A stretch of DNA of 64,000 nt from Sacculina carcini. Its lineage: Eukaryota; Arthropoda; Thecostraca; Sacculinidae. Made by a program: the position numbers and the translations under genes. Within the stretch, counting starts at the first letter, position 1. Every line of letters starts with the position of its first letter. Under the pieces are notes generated by a model. That model saw only the letters and a program-made list of their open reading frames with translations. It was not told where the DNA came from and did not search any database. Location: positions 1,288,501 to 1,352,500 of the forward strand of contig OU696574.1 of NCBI GenBank assembly GCA_916048095.2, given 5' to 3'. This document shows positions 20,821 through 33,117 of the stretch, in pieces.

Positions 20821-22140
20821 GAGCTCCTTATGACAAATAGGTTCTATGATACAAAAGTTGCATTTGCAACAAAAGGTCACCCTAATTTTTTATATTAACT
20901 GAGCTGTGTGTGTTTATGTGTGTGAGTGTGTTTGTGTGAATACGTGTTGGTGTGTATGTGTATGCAAATGTGTGTGTATGTGTCGGTGAGTTTCTACATG
21001 ACTGGTTTATCAGACGGCAAGTGTGAGCCACAAAGACCACAAATATTTGGGCAAATTGAGTTTTGTTCTCAGAATCGCAGTGCACCTCAAATGGCCAGTG
21101 TGCGCGATATAGCTGAATGTGGGTGGTCATGTGGGTTTTCCAGTTGAACAGCGTATATGCATGCTTTCTACCCGAATATGACCCTGAGTAACAGTCGTAA
21201 ATCATATTTTACAACGTGATACCAGAATGATGTGTGCTGCTGAATGTAGATATATTGTTTTCTATTTGCATGAAAAACCGCCCTTTGTGCGGAGCAATTC
21301 ATGAAATAAAATTCATACTTTATTCATAAAAAATATTGCAAATTCAAAAAAAGTAAACTCATAAAAATCTGAACCAAATGAGAAGTCCAAATTTAATCAT
21401 TTTTGTTTTAATTTTGACAAAATATTTTCTATCAACCCGCCTCATATTTAAACCCGCCTGTCGTGCGGAATAATTCAGAAATAAATCACGAAACAAACAC
21501 AATTAAAAATGGTGAAAACTTTTCATCAGAATGTTTCCCAAGCATATTTAGAACTTAACATCATTCGCCAACATCATTTGCTCATGTACTATTCTACTTT
21601 TACCGCTACCGCATATTTATAAATGAGAAAGTTGCGCTAAAAACAAAATTTGCATTTATAACTTATTTAACACTTATTTCAGATAAATAATATATTGACT
21701 TTTGAGCTCCTTATGACAAACAGATTCTATGATACAAAAGTTGCATTTGCAACAAAAGGTCACCCTAATTTTTATATTAACTGAGCTGTGTGTGTTTATG
21801 TGTGTGAGTGTGTTTGTGTGAATACGTGTTGGTGTGTATGTGTATGCAAATGTGTGTGTATGTGTCGGTGAGTTTCTACATGACTGGTTTATCAGACGGC
21901 AAGTGTGAGCCACAAATACCACAAATATTTGGGCAAGTTGAGTTTTGTTCTCAGAATCGCAGTGCACCTCAAATGGCCAGTGTGCGCGATATAGCTGAAT
22001 GTGGGTGGTCATGTGGGTTTTCCAGTTGAACAGCGTATATGCATGCTTTCTACCCGAATATGACCCTGAGTAACAGTCGTAAATCATATTCTACAACGTG
22101 ATACCAGAATGATGTGTGCTGCTGAATGTAGATATATTGT
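20821..22140 (+). repeat. Two tandem copies of the DGKCEP exon-like repeat
   Basis: Units at about 20,820-21,270 and 21,700-22,145 are nearly identical. Each begins with a hAT-like end (GCAACAAAAGGTCACCCTAA), continues through GT-rich sequence, and contains an acceptor-like TTTATCAG followed by a 44-codon open frame (21,012-21,147 and 21,894-22,029). That frame starts DGKCEPQ and holds four cysteines, ending ECGWSCGFSS-stop. No first exon or promoter was found. The unit between them includes a Helitron-type AT-rich segment (21,290-21,480). Whether the frame is a real exon is unknown. Confidence 0.5.
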
Positions 22141-23874
22141 TTTCTGATATATGTATACAAACCTCATTTTACTTTCATCATTAGCTTGCGACCGGAAAAA
22201 GAATGGTAAAATTAGAATAGATTAGAATTAGAAAGAAATAGAAACACGCCACGAACTTATGAGATAGATTTTCGCTGAAAAAGTGCAGTGTGATCAAAAA
22301 GTCACGCATATCAACAAAAATAGCTGGTATGGTGAGGTTTTGCCCTGCTACTGGTAACCGTGTAGTTCCAGTACAACCAGATTCATGGTCGAGTCGTCGG
22401 CGACTAAACCGGCTCCCCCACTGTTCTGCAGTGAGGAGGGTGGCTAGACACCCGACAGAAATCAAACAAACCCTATTTCAAGGGCTGATGAGCTATCTGA
22501 TAGCCAACGGCCATCTAGCATGTTCCAGTTTGCAAACGTGTTTTCATTTTTCTATTTGTGCCTACTCCCTGCTCGCTGTGATGTTCCTGTCGGTTGTGTA
22601 TTTCTCGCGCCTGTGTATAAATATGTGCGCTGTTTTCAATATATGTGTTTGTTGTTGTTGTTGGTCTTGCCATCGCAATGACCTAACCTAAACTAGTGCA
22701 AATAGCCAACCAAAATAAATACAATCAAACCGAAAAACAGAAAAAAACGTGCAAATAACCAACCAAATAACTCGCAACAAGAAAACAACAAACATTCGTG
22801 TACAGAAACTGAGTTTTTAGTACTCGTAGACTGAAAAATGACATCAACGAATCGGAAACGGACAAACGAAGAGAAAAACGACAAAATGCGCCAAATTATA
22901 GGCGGAAAAATGTCCAAATTGTAGTTCGTTTTCTTGCCGACAGACGTCACTAACAAGTCGCCTCAAAAGACAAGTCAACCAAATAGAGGGTCCCATGCAA
23001 TTGACCAACTGAGTCAACTTTGAACACTAATGTATGATGGCTGTCATCCCCCGAGCCTCGACACAAATCTACGCCCATGACAAACATCCCTCTGGACAGA
23101 ACATCAAAACATTAAAACATTCAAAAATCAACCAGATGTCTGAAGTATTCGGAATTATGCACGGCTGCAAAGGGAAGCAGCGAAAGGCTTTGAAAAACAC
23201 ATGGTTGTTGTTATTGGTTACTGCATATAGCACAGGCTAGGTTCAGATGCAGGTGTCACTCAATACAACATTGTTGTCACACAAGCACCTCAGATAACTG
23301 TGGTACTTGTGTTGGTGCCAGGAATAAAACAATAATTAAGTTATAGCTAATGAAATCATCACTCAAGTAACTATGCTATACGTTTTCATAGAGTTTAGTG
23401 TCGATGATGAACCTCAAAAGCAGTGGTACGAACTGAGGATTATTCAGAGGGTTATCAAGAGATAAAGGGGCATTGTGTGTCGTGCCCGATATTAGAGCTT
23501 ATCGATGAAGGCTGTATTTTGAGAAATGCAGGAGGATGTTACGACGACTACGTTAAGACGAGTGAGACACCGCGGATCAATTCATCAAATGAAATTCATA
23601 TTTAATTAATAAAAAATATTGCAAATAAATAAAGAAAAAGGTTAACTCATAAGAATCTTAATCATTTGAAAAATCTAAATTTAATCATATTTATTTTTAT
23701 TTTGACAAAATATTTTCCCTCAACCCGCCTCATATTTATACCCGACCGTCGTGCGAAATAATTCAGAACTCGTTACCGTGTAGAATGAGCTCATATACAA
23801 AACTCACGGGCTTGACTTCAAGATCCAGACTCACTAATGAAAATGTGAATTAAATGGTGTATATTAAAATCACA
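22141..23874 (-). repeat. Block X, inverted relative to later copies
   Basis: It matches, inverted, 40,275-41,990 and parts of 52,640-53,150 and 62,226-63,600. A frame of about 94 codons (22,465-22,181 on the minus strand) containing RRLDHESGCTGTTRLPVAGQ stays open in the other copies, but I recognise no domain. It ends at the Helitron insertion point (A23874). Confidence 0.65.
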
Positions 23875-26501
23875 TCTATATATATAAAAGAGATCCTCTG
23901 TCTGTGTGTTTATCTGTCCCACCCTCCTTGGTCACATTTTCAGCAAGCTGCTACTCGGTAACGACTTAATGTACCCGCCAACAATTTATACCATTACGCT
24001 GAAAATTTTCTTGTCTACACGATAGGATAAATTTAAAATTTTAAAAATGAGACCAAAAAAAGTTATCGCGGTGAAAAGACAAAATGAACCCTGAAAAATG
24101 CGAAAATTTTGGTCAATATTCCTACATCTACTCCTCATAAACCAGAAATGGTACAGTAATACAGATTATACCACTGTGTAGAGAATTTTCTGTTCTACAA
24201 GATAGGTTATAATTCATATCCAAAAATAGAACATAAAAGATGTAAACATGACAAAATTTCAATCTATATTCAAAATTATATTTAAACTCCACGCGTCCGA
24301 TTTTCTATACTTTTTTCTCTATTTATCAAAAACTAATCATCACACATCTAAATAAATAATACCATCATGCTGGGAATTTTGTTTGCTACAACACGGTATA
24401 ATTTTTAAGTTTCCAAAGTGTATTAAAAAAAGTTACGGCGGTGTGAAGTGTAAATGACAAAGTCAAAAAGGCATAATTATCGCACAAAAACGTGAATATC
24501 TTGGTCAATATTCCCCTATCTATTCCTCATAAACCAGCAATGGTACAGCTATAAAAATTATACTATTGTGTAGATAATTTTGTGTTCTACAAGAAAAGTT
24601 ATAATTTATACCCACAAATGATACAAAAAATGTGTAAAATTGGCAAAATTGTCAAATACATCCAAAATTACACTTGATCACCGGGCGCCTAAATTAATTC
24701 ATTATCTATTTCTCAGGAACTATTTGTCACACATTAAAATAAATTATATCATCGTGCTGGAAATTGTATTTTTTAAAATGCGGTATACTTTTTAATTTTC
24801 CAAAGTGTATCTGAAGGAAGTTACGGCGGTGTAAATTCAAAAGGACATATTGCCAATTTGACAGCTATTATGCGCACTTGCGATTACACAGGAATATACT
24901 ACTGTGTAGATAATTTTGTGTTATACAAGATAAGCTATAATTTATACACACAAATGATACAAAAAACGTGTAAAATTGGCAAAATTCTCAAATTCATCCA
25001 AAATTGCACTTGAACACCGGGCGACTAAAATTTATTCATTTTTTACGTATTTCTCAGTAACTATTTGTTACACATAAAAATAAATTATACCATCGTGCTA
25101 GAAATCTTGTTTTCTACAATACGGTATAATTTGTAATTTTCCAAAGTGTATCTGAAGGAAGTTACGGCGGTGTAAATTCAAAAGCACATATTACCAATTT
25201 GACAGCTATTATGAGCACTTGCGATTACACAGGAATATACACCGATTAAATTTCACTGAAGCCCAATCACAATTAAGAATGCATCATATTAGCTCCAAGC
25301 ATGGATGGTGTGGTTTTATTGGGTACAGTTTAATTAATGCTACACTATACTGAATAGAAAGGCTTTATTGTCCTCAGTATTACTGGGAACAAAACTACAG
25401 TAGTAAATACTACTGGGAACAAAGTTAACTACTGAATTTTACTGTATAATTTAATTGGCTTAATTTCAAGTTGCATAAGCTTAAGTTGCATAAGGATATG
25501 GGTTGTAATATCATACAATACCAACTATATGAATATGCTGTTTTAGCGGACGCATAAATCTGGAATTATAGAGATGACAGCAGGTTTCATAGTTTTGATA
25601 GTGTTACACTTCTGAATTACTACACACGAAGGACGGGTGTGAATTTGAGCAGTGTTGAGGGAAAAAACTTCGTCAATAATTAAAACAAGAATTTACAATT
25701 ATGTATTTTTCTATTGGATCAGCTTTTTGCTTTTTGATTCATTATATTTTATTTATAGTCCCGCACGACGGGCGGGTTTAAATACGAGGCTGTTCGAGGG
25801 AAAATATTTTGTCACATCTAAAATAAAAACATTCATATTTAGACTTTTCTATTGTTTAAGAATTTTTAGGGGTTTACTTTTTCTTTTTTAATTTCTAATC
25901 GTTTTTTATTAATTCAATATTCATTATACTTTATTTATTGTTCTGCTCAACGGGCGGGTTTTAATGATAGATGGTGATGTTGAGTTATAAATATATTTTG
26001 AAAACAGTATGATAAAAAAATTAGTCATTTTTCATTGTTTTGTGTCTGAGTTCTGAATCATTCAGCACGACGGGCAGGTTTAAATATGAGGCGGTTTAGG
26101 CTAACTATTTTGTCAAAATAATATAAAAATATAGAAATTTAGACTTTTTATGGGTTTACTCTTTTCTTTATTAATTCATATTTATTTTCTCTTATAAATT
26201 GAATAAAAATTTAATGGTATAAATTGTTTCGCACGACGGGCCGGTTTATATGCTAGAATTTCCATTGTTTGTTGTGTTTTTGTTCTGAATTATTCCGCAC
26301 GACGGGCAGGCTCAAATATGAGGCGGATTGAGGGATAATATTTTGTCAAATTTAAATTTAAAATATTGACATTTTGAGTTTTTTATTGGTGAACGTATAT
26401 ACAGGTTAAATTTTTTGCTTTTTTATTTGTATTCAGTTTATTTTATGGATTGAATATGAATTTTACTTTATGAATTGTTCCGCACGACGGGCGGGCTCAA
26501 A

Positions 26502-26543
<42 letters not shown>

Positions 26544-26985
26544 TAAAAGAAATTATCTGTCTGTCTGTGTGCGTGTATGCTTGAATATGAGGTGACCTAA
26601 CTGCGCGGGCTCAATGGTATAGATCAGGGCCTTGAAACGTAAACGAAGCGATGGATCATGTTTATGAGATAATATTGTCCCGGGGGCATCAACTGTAGAC
26701 AATAGAACGTTTAATTTCACCGTGTAAAACGAGTTCATATACAAAACTAACGGATTTGACTTCAAGGTCCAGAATGGATCGTGTTTGAGTTCTGAATTAT
26801 TCCGCACGTCGGGCGGGTTTAAATATGAGGCGGGCTGAGGGAAAATATTTTGTCCAAATAAAATAAAAAATAATGAAATTTAGACTTTTCGATTGAATTA
26901 GGTTTTTATGAGTTTGCCATATAAATTTTTTAATTTGCAATATTTTTATGAATTTTTCCGCACAACGGGCGGGTTTTAATGCTAG
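23875..26985 (+). mobile_element. Non-autonomous Helitron, exact ends
   Basis: It starts TCTATATATATAAAAG and ends with CCGCACAACGGGCGG, a few bases, then CTAG (26,982-26,985); the short hairpin before CTAG is usual for Helitrons. It sits between A23874 and T26986. The uninterrupted site is present at 4513-4545 and, inverted, near 40,260, confirming insertion into AT without duplication. It is 3,111 bp with no Rep/helicase frame, so it needs proteins from elsewhere. Inside are about three direct repeats of ~390 bp (24,000-25,250: TATACCAT, AAGTTACGGCGGTG) and several 3'-end-like segments. Confidence 0.87.
25740..26985 (+). repeat. Serial Helitron 3'-end-like segments
   Basis: Segments with CGCACGACGGGCGGG or close variants occur near 25,764, 25,944, 26,063, 26,230, 26,294, 26,480, 26,803 and 26,960, each preceded by AT-rich sequence. 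A second 5'-type start (TCTATATATATATAT) lies at 26,503, so at least one Helitron appears nested or joined within another. Confidence 0.7.
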
Positions 26986-28930
26986 TTATACAATAAATGT
27001 GATTTAATCAGTCTTACTATAATGGCTGGTTGAGAGAAAAGTATGGGTGGGCCGCGTGTTTGAGACCCCTGGCGTAGATAATCTCAAACTTCTGATTAGA
27101 AATTATGATTGAATCGGTTCATTTTGTGATCACAAACTAATAAGTTGGATCACCGCAGATTAGGCTGGGTTAGGTCAAGATGGGGTGGTTGGGTTGGGTT
27201 TGGTAGGTTTGGGTCATGTTATATTGGGTTTAAATGATACTGAAATATATGATAGCGGTAAAAGTTGCGGTAGCGGTAAAAGTAGAATAGTACTTGAGCA
27301 AATGATGTTGGGTAATGATTTTAAGTTCTAAATATGTTTCGTAAACATCATGATGAAAAGTTTTCACCATTTTTAATTGTGTTTGTTTCGTGTTTTATTT
27401 CTGAATTATTCCGCACGACGGGCGGATTTAAATATGAGGCGGGTTGAGGGAAAATATTTTGTCAAAATTAGAACAGAAATGATTAAATTTGGACTTTTCA
27501 TTTCGTTTAGACTTTTATGAGTTTACTTTTTTTGAATTTGCAATAGTTTTTATGAATAAAGTATGAATTTTATTACATGAATTGCTCCGCACAAAGTTCT
27601 TCATGCTAGGGCGGTTCTTCATGCTAATAGAAAACAATATATCTACATTCAGCAGCACACTTCATTCTGGTATCACGTTGTAAAATATGATCTACGACTG
27701 TTACTCAGGGTCATATTCGGGTAGAAAGCATGCATATACGCTGTTCAACTGGAAAACCCACATGACCATGATGCATTCAGCTATATCGCGCACACTGTCC
27801 AAGACAGAGGAAGAGATAGATAGAGAGAGAGAAAGCGAGACAGAAAAAATCCAGTCAAATTTTCCAACTTCTCTAGTGATACCGTGACAACATGTACCAG
27901 GCACCTCCATAACCACATATGAATTTCCACTCTGAAACTACGCATGTGTGTGCGTGTGAATTTGTGGGCGTATGAGAATGCACTCACATCAAGCATGCAA
28001 TTCACGGAAATGTGCATTAACGTTCAACAACAGTCTTGCGTCAAATGCCAACCGAAATCGCTGAGGCTTGAGTACCATTGGGCCCTTGTATCAGACAACT
28101 ACGATGAATTTGATTGGAAGTAAAATATCCTAGGCGGCAGTTCGGAATATTGAACTATATAAAATCAAAGTAATGCGGCAGATAAATTTTATACAAACCT
28201 AATTTTCCTATCATAAATAATATGCGATCGGAAAAAGAATAGACGAATTGAACAAATAGAATGAAATTTGAATTAGAAAAAAATCAACAATGAACAGCTA
28301 GTGAAGTCAGTTCCATCGATACAATAGCAGGTTGATATCACAGGTGTATCAGCAAATACTGTACAGGTGATTTATACTGTTTCAGTCGCCTGATGATGTT
28401 TAGAAAATGAGGTGAATTTTGCTGTGCAGTAGACAAGTCGTTTTGCCTAAAACAGCGAGTTTTTATTGTATATGTGTACTTTATTGTGTACTTTATTGTG
28501 TACTTTATTGTAATGTATGTTAGCTCTTCTTTTTGTATGCTCGTGATGAAAAAGAAGATCGTGAAAAATGTTCAGGTAGGGTAAAAGTTCAGAATGACGA
28601 CAAACTTGGTGAAATTTAAGATGCAATGTATTATTAGTCTGCAAAAAAATTTGGTGCGATTCTCAGTATAATATCTGATTTTTTATGAAAGTACTCAGAA
28701 AGCCATTGAAAAGTTGTACTGATCAAAAGCTAAATATATCAAGTATGAAATTGATATGTCAGTTTTTCGACCAGCGTATCATGTCTGAGGGACGATAACT
28801 TGACTAATCATCAGATATTTGCTTGTGTGACTATCTTGAAAGAAAGGTCTATCTTGATAGCACCCACGTTCTAGGTGGACTAAATATGAATATTACAGCG
28901 CAGTTAAACAGCATTAGTGTACACACGCTT
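26986..28930 (+). repeat. Left arm of a large inverted duplication
   Basis: It continues the pre-insertion sequence and mirrors 38,340-40,245. It includes another Helitron-type end near 27,590 (CATGCTAGGGCGG), a truncated DGKCEP-type repeat at 27,687-27,800 joined to a piece with TCTCTCTATCTATCTC, and AT-rich spacer. No gene recognised. Confidence 0.7.
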
Positions 28931-29390
28931 CACAAAATGACCTCAAATATGATTTATAATATATGATAGTGAAATATATGAAAATATGAATATATAATAT
29001 ATGGAATATATGATAGCGGTTAAAGATGCGGTAGCGGTAAAAGTAGAATAGTACTTGAGCAAATGATGTTGGAGAATGATGTTAAGTTCTAAATATGTTT
29101 GGGAAACATTCTGATGAAAAGTTTTCACCATTTTTAATTGTGTTTGTTTCGTGTTCTATTTCTGAATTATTCCGCACGACGGGCGGGCTTAAATATGAGG
29201 CGGGTTGAGGGAAAATATTTTGTCAAAATTAGAACAAAAATGATTAAATTTGGACTTTTCATTTGGTTCAGATTTTTATGAGTTTAACGTACCTATTTCT
29301 TATTTAACTTTCAATTTTATATATGAATTAAACATGAATTTCATTTTATGAATTGTTCCGCACAACAGGCGGGTTTTAATGCTAGTATAA

Positions 29391-29452
<62 letters not shown>

Positions 29453-29640
29453 TGTATTTACTTGGCGTGTAATTGTGTTTGAATCTTGTTATTATTTTTA
29501 TACATGTTTTTTATAGTCGCTAGTTGTCTATAGCTTTTTATAGTATGTTTTTATAGTGGGAGGAGTTACCATTTAAGTTCCTTATATGTGTTTTATAGTC
29601 GCTCCACTTCAATTTATCATGTCGTCCACATGATAAATTT
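28931..29640 (+). repeat. Second Helitron-type 3' end and AT-rich spacer
   Basis: 29,355-29,385 has CCGCACAACAGGCGGG followed by TTTTAATGCTAG, an intact Helitron-style terminus (CTAG 29,382-29,385), preceded by the AT-rich segment. I found no matching TC start. An (AT)n run lies at 29,398-29,448. The rest to 29,640 holds nothing I recognise. Confidence 0.6.
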
Positions 29641-30965
29641 TTCTGAAAAATTATACCCAGGTCCTTTTATTCATCCACCTCTTCTATTAAATGTCCTCCT
29701 ATGTTATACTCATAGCTCGGACGATATTTACTCGTTCCGAGTTTCGTGTGATGGCATTTCATATGGTTGAACTCCATATTCCAGTCTATACTCCATTGAT
29801 GAATTTGGTTCTTTTGCAGCAGTTTGCAGTCTTCCTTGGATCTCACGTTCTTCATCAAATTTGCATCGTAGACAGCGAATAGACTCATATAATTCACTAC
29901 ACCTTCAAATATATAATTTATATAATTCAAAAACAAAGTTGGGCCCAATACCGACCCCTGTGGCACACCGCTACTAACTTTTCCCATGCTGACCTTACGC
30001 CTCTCTCACATCGTCCTGTCAGTCAGATAGTCCTCCATCCACTCGTGCAGCCTTCCCTCAGTACCTCCAACATACTTCAGTTTCCATAGCAACCTAGTTC
30101 TTGGCACTTTGTCGAAGATTTTTTCATGTCTAGACAGATATAATCCACCCATCCATCCCTTTCCTGCAGGTTGTCAGTGACTTTGAGTAAAAGTCCAACA
30201 AGTTCGTTTGACACGACAGTTTTCTTCTGAAGCCATACTGTTTTTCAGACAAAATTTTGTGATTTTCCATATAGTTTACCCATTCCTTACTTACAATGCC
30301 CCCACATATCTTACAGAGTACACATGTCACTGTTATGGGTCTATAGTTCATTGGATCATTCTTTGCACCACTTTTAAATATTGGTGCAATCCATGCTTAC
30401 TTCCAATCGTTGGGAACTTTGCCTGTATTAAAACTAATTTTAAATATGTTATAAATAGGCTCGATGAATTGCTCTCTGCACACTTTCAATATCATTTCTG
30501 ATATTTCATCTGGCCCAGCTGATTTCCTGCCATCCAATTCACTTAGCTTTCGCAGTATGTCACTCTTGACCAATCGTACACTTTTCAATGGTGGTGTCCT
30601 GGGTGGTACTTCTTTCCATGTAAACTCAGATTCGTTGGTGAAAACATCTTGGAACTGTTCGTTCAATATTTCGCTCATTTTCTTGGCATCGTCACATAAA
30701 CCACCTTCTGTGAGGAATTCATCGATTCCGACTTTCCGCTTGAGCTTGCTGTTTATATATTTGTAGAACAATTTCGGTTCTTTGTGACACTTGTTCAGAA
30801 TATCTTTTTCATACTTCATTTGTTCTTGCCGTCGTATATATACATACTCATTCTTCGCGATTTTATACTTCTTTCGGGGTTCTTCCGTGATTCTCTTCCA
30901 AGAGCTCACTCCAATCAATTCCCGCGAAGTATCTTTTTAGTCCGTCAATATTTGATCTGACATAA
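29641..30965 (-). pseudogene. CR1-like LINE fragment with decayed RT
   Basis: Read on the minus strand: a linker with KRYFAGIDWSELL, then LFYKYINSKLKRKVGIDEFL and a RT start KSAGPDEISEMILK...FNTGKVPNDWK. It continues with MNYRPITVTCVLCKI, LSEKQYGFRRKLSCQTNLLD and VSSGVPQGSVLGP. The catalytic motif is damaged (VYDAN where FADD is expected), and several frameshifts and stops separate the pieces. Upstream endonuclease and the 3' end are missing. Its 5' part also ends the block at 60,715. Confidence 0.82.
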
Positions 30966-31342
30966 TTGTACTTAATGTGTATTTGTGTCTATGTTTGTGT
31001 ATTATGTGTGTGTGTGTGTGTGTTTAGCTTATAGAATTAACGCACACTTGCCGTTTGAAATAGCACCAATAAAAATAAGTGTGATAATAATTATGCTCAG
31101 GGATTTCTAGACGCCAAGCCTATATTTTGCAGAGAATTTTTGCTTATAAGACAATTTGATGTCTGTGCAGTTGTCTTCCATTGCGCTTTTGTGCAGTGAG
31201 TTTTTCGTTTCTCAAAGTGAAAACCGCTGGTCAGTGAGTTTTTACGTTGTGGCCAATTTCCATGCAGGATTTATGCATTGGCCATACAATGACTTTTAAC
31301 AGTATACTCATATATTGATTACACACACACGCACACACACTC

Positions 31343-31373
<31 letters not shown>

Positions 31374-31671
31374 TGTACACACACACACACGTACCCGCAA
31401 GACATTCAAACAAAAAGTCATATGACGATTTATTGAAATTAAAAAAACAGAGCGAGTTTCTACTTGAATAAAAAGAAAACTATATATAAGCGTTATTGAA
31501 GAGAGCAAGTTAGCGTATGTAGAGAAATACACAGTGTACAAATCACATCAAAGCACCATATCACCAAAAAAGCATTAAAAAAACCTTCTAACTAATCGCT
31601 TCACAAATTTCGATAACAAGTAGACATACAAAAATCAGACACAGAAATCGTTGGCAACACACGTGACAATA
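30966..31671 (-). repeat. 3' flank of gene copy 2
   Basis: It mirrors 60,020-60,715 downstream of copy 4. It includes the polyadenylation signal of copy 2 (AATAAA on the minus strand at 31,434-31,429), a (CA)n tract at 31,321-31,390 and a GT run at 31,008-31,022. No gene seen. Confidence 0.7.
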
Positions 31672-31984
31672 CAATAAGTGCCCTACTAGCGAACATTCCG
31701 TACATACGAACACATTTCTTTAAGTAGGCCCAAAAATTAGCAAAGACGAAACACGAAATAGCATCTGTTCACTGCGTCCTCGTGTACCAGCAATGTTTGT
31801 GCTCTACCTGTGTGCATCATGCTATCATAATGTCGGCTGTGAAGCGAAAGATAAACGGTGAAGCTAGTGCAAGTGCCAAGAAACGGAATGCTATACCATA
31901 ACAGGTGAAAATGGACATACAAACAAACACACTTACACGAACAGTCTCTAGGAGTCATTATGTTCGTAAGTTGGGCGCTTACTG
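31672..31984 (-). mobile_element. Tigger/pogo-type miniature element, copy 2
   Basis: It is 313 bp with ~23-bp imperfect terminal inverted repeats (CAGTAAGCGCCCAACTTACG and CAATAAGTGCCCTACTAGCG) and TA on both sides, as for pogo-like elements. Inside, a plus-strand start (31,829) reads MSAVKRKINGEASASAKKR, the N-terminus typical of Tigger/pogo transposases, then stops. It lies in the 3' UTR of gene copy 2; the matching copy 4 element is 59,707-60,019. Copies 1 and 3 lack it. Confidence 0.85.
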
Positions 31985-31992
31985 TATAATGT

Positions 31993-32284
31993 TTAAGGCA
32001 TCGAGTGTCGATCACCCAGTGGCTTGCCGCAAGTTGGCATGCCATCCTGATTGTTGGCGTCAATTTGACGGAGTTTGCCATCTTCACATTCGAATGATAC
32101 CCACTGCGTATAAGCCTGTACAGTACAATGCGCTCGAAAGTGGACTCCATCCGAAACCGCACCGTGATCCATCTTAGTGAAGCCTCGACCATCAGGCGAT
32201 TGGACTTCATAAATGGTGTTATGTCGTTTTTCAAGTGTACAATTTGCACCAGGTGCTGAAAAAATAGACAAAAAACAGCACACA

Positions 32285-32320
<36 letters not shown>

Positions 32321-32714
32321 TATATATATCAACACATACAGTTCGGGGGCGGTTGCTATGACTTTCTTGCAATATTGCAATCTACGACTCTGATATTGCA
32401 ATATTGCGATCTACGACTCTGATATTGCAATATTGTAATCTATGAATATGATATTGCAATATTGCAATCTATGAATCTGATATTGCAATATTGCAATCTA
32501 CCACTCTGATATTGCAATAATGTAATCTACGACTTTCTTGCAATATTGCAATCTACGACTCTGATATTGCAATATTGCACTTTACGACTCTGATATTGCA
32601 ATATTGCAAACAACACGGAGGACGGATTAGCTCACCTGCGCGACTCTGGGCCGGATTCACGAGCAGAACGGACAACAGCAGTGCAAACAGACCAAAGCAG
32701 AGTGATTGTTGCAT
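31993..32714 (-). CDS. Secreted four-cysteine (sushi-like) protein, copy 2
   Basis: Two exons, complement(join(31993..32255,32636..32714)), give 113 residues with a phase-1 intron (donor GT after 32636, acceptor TTTTTCAG before 32255). The signal peptide is the same as in the other copies. The mature chain starts near APGANC and has cysteines spaced C-x37-C-x12-C-x18-C, with QIDANNQDGMPTC as in copy 4. After the last cysteine it runs on for ten residues (GKPLGDRHSMP) because small changes relative to copy 4 bypass that copy's TGA. TATA box at 32,791-32,784. Intact and presumably secreted; function unknown. Confidence 0.76.
32362..32612 (-). repeat. Intronic 29-bp palindrome-based array, copy 2
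   Basis: About eight to nine units of TTGCAATATTGCAA plus the TATCAGAGTCGTAGA spacer, the longest of the four introns. Several spacers carry single changes. Confidence 0.85.
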
Positions 32715-32783
32715 ATTGCAGAAGATCGTGCAATCAGTGACAACTTGCAGCCACACACACACACACTCTCTCATACTCGCGCT

Positions 32784-32791
32784 CTTATATA
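32784..32791 (-). promoter_or_regulatory. TATA box of gene copy 2
   Basis: TATATAAG on the minus strand, with the same AGCGCGAGTATGAG context and about the same distance to ATG 32,714 as in the other copies. Confidence 0.75.
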
Positions 32792-32804
32792 CGCTCAGGC
32801 GGCG

Positions 32805-33117
32805 TATGTGTGTATATGTGTGTGTATGTGTGTGTGTATGTGTGTCTGCGTGTGTGTATGTCTGTGTGTGTGTGTGTGTGTGAGAGAGTGTGAGTGTGTA
32901 TGTATGTTGGTAGGTGTGCTGTGCATTTGCGCAGTCAAAATATGGTCTGCAATTTGCATTGTGACGCACGCAGTGTGTATGTGTGTATGTGTGTATGTGT
33001 GTATGTGTGTGTGTGTGTGTATGTGTGTATGTGTGTATGTGTGTATGTGTGTATGTGTGTATGTGTGTGTGTGTGTATGTGTGTGTGTATGTGTGTGTGT
33101 GTGTGTGTGTGTGTATA
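32805..33117 (-). repeat. GT/CA microsatellites upstream of copy 2
   Basis: Long (GT)n and GTGTAT tracts, broken by the conserved piece (CAGTCAAAATATGGTCTGCA region, 32,930-32,970) that lies upstream of every copy. Confidence 0.8.
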
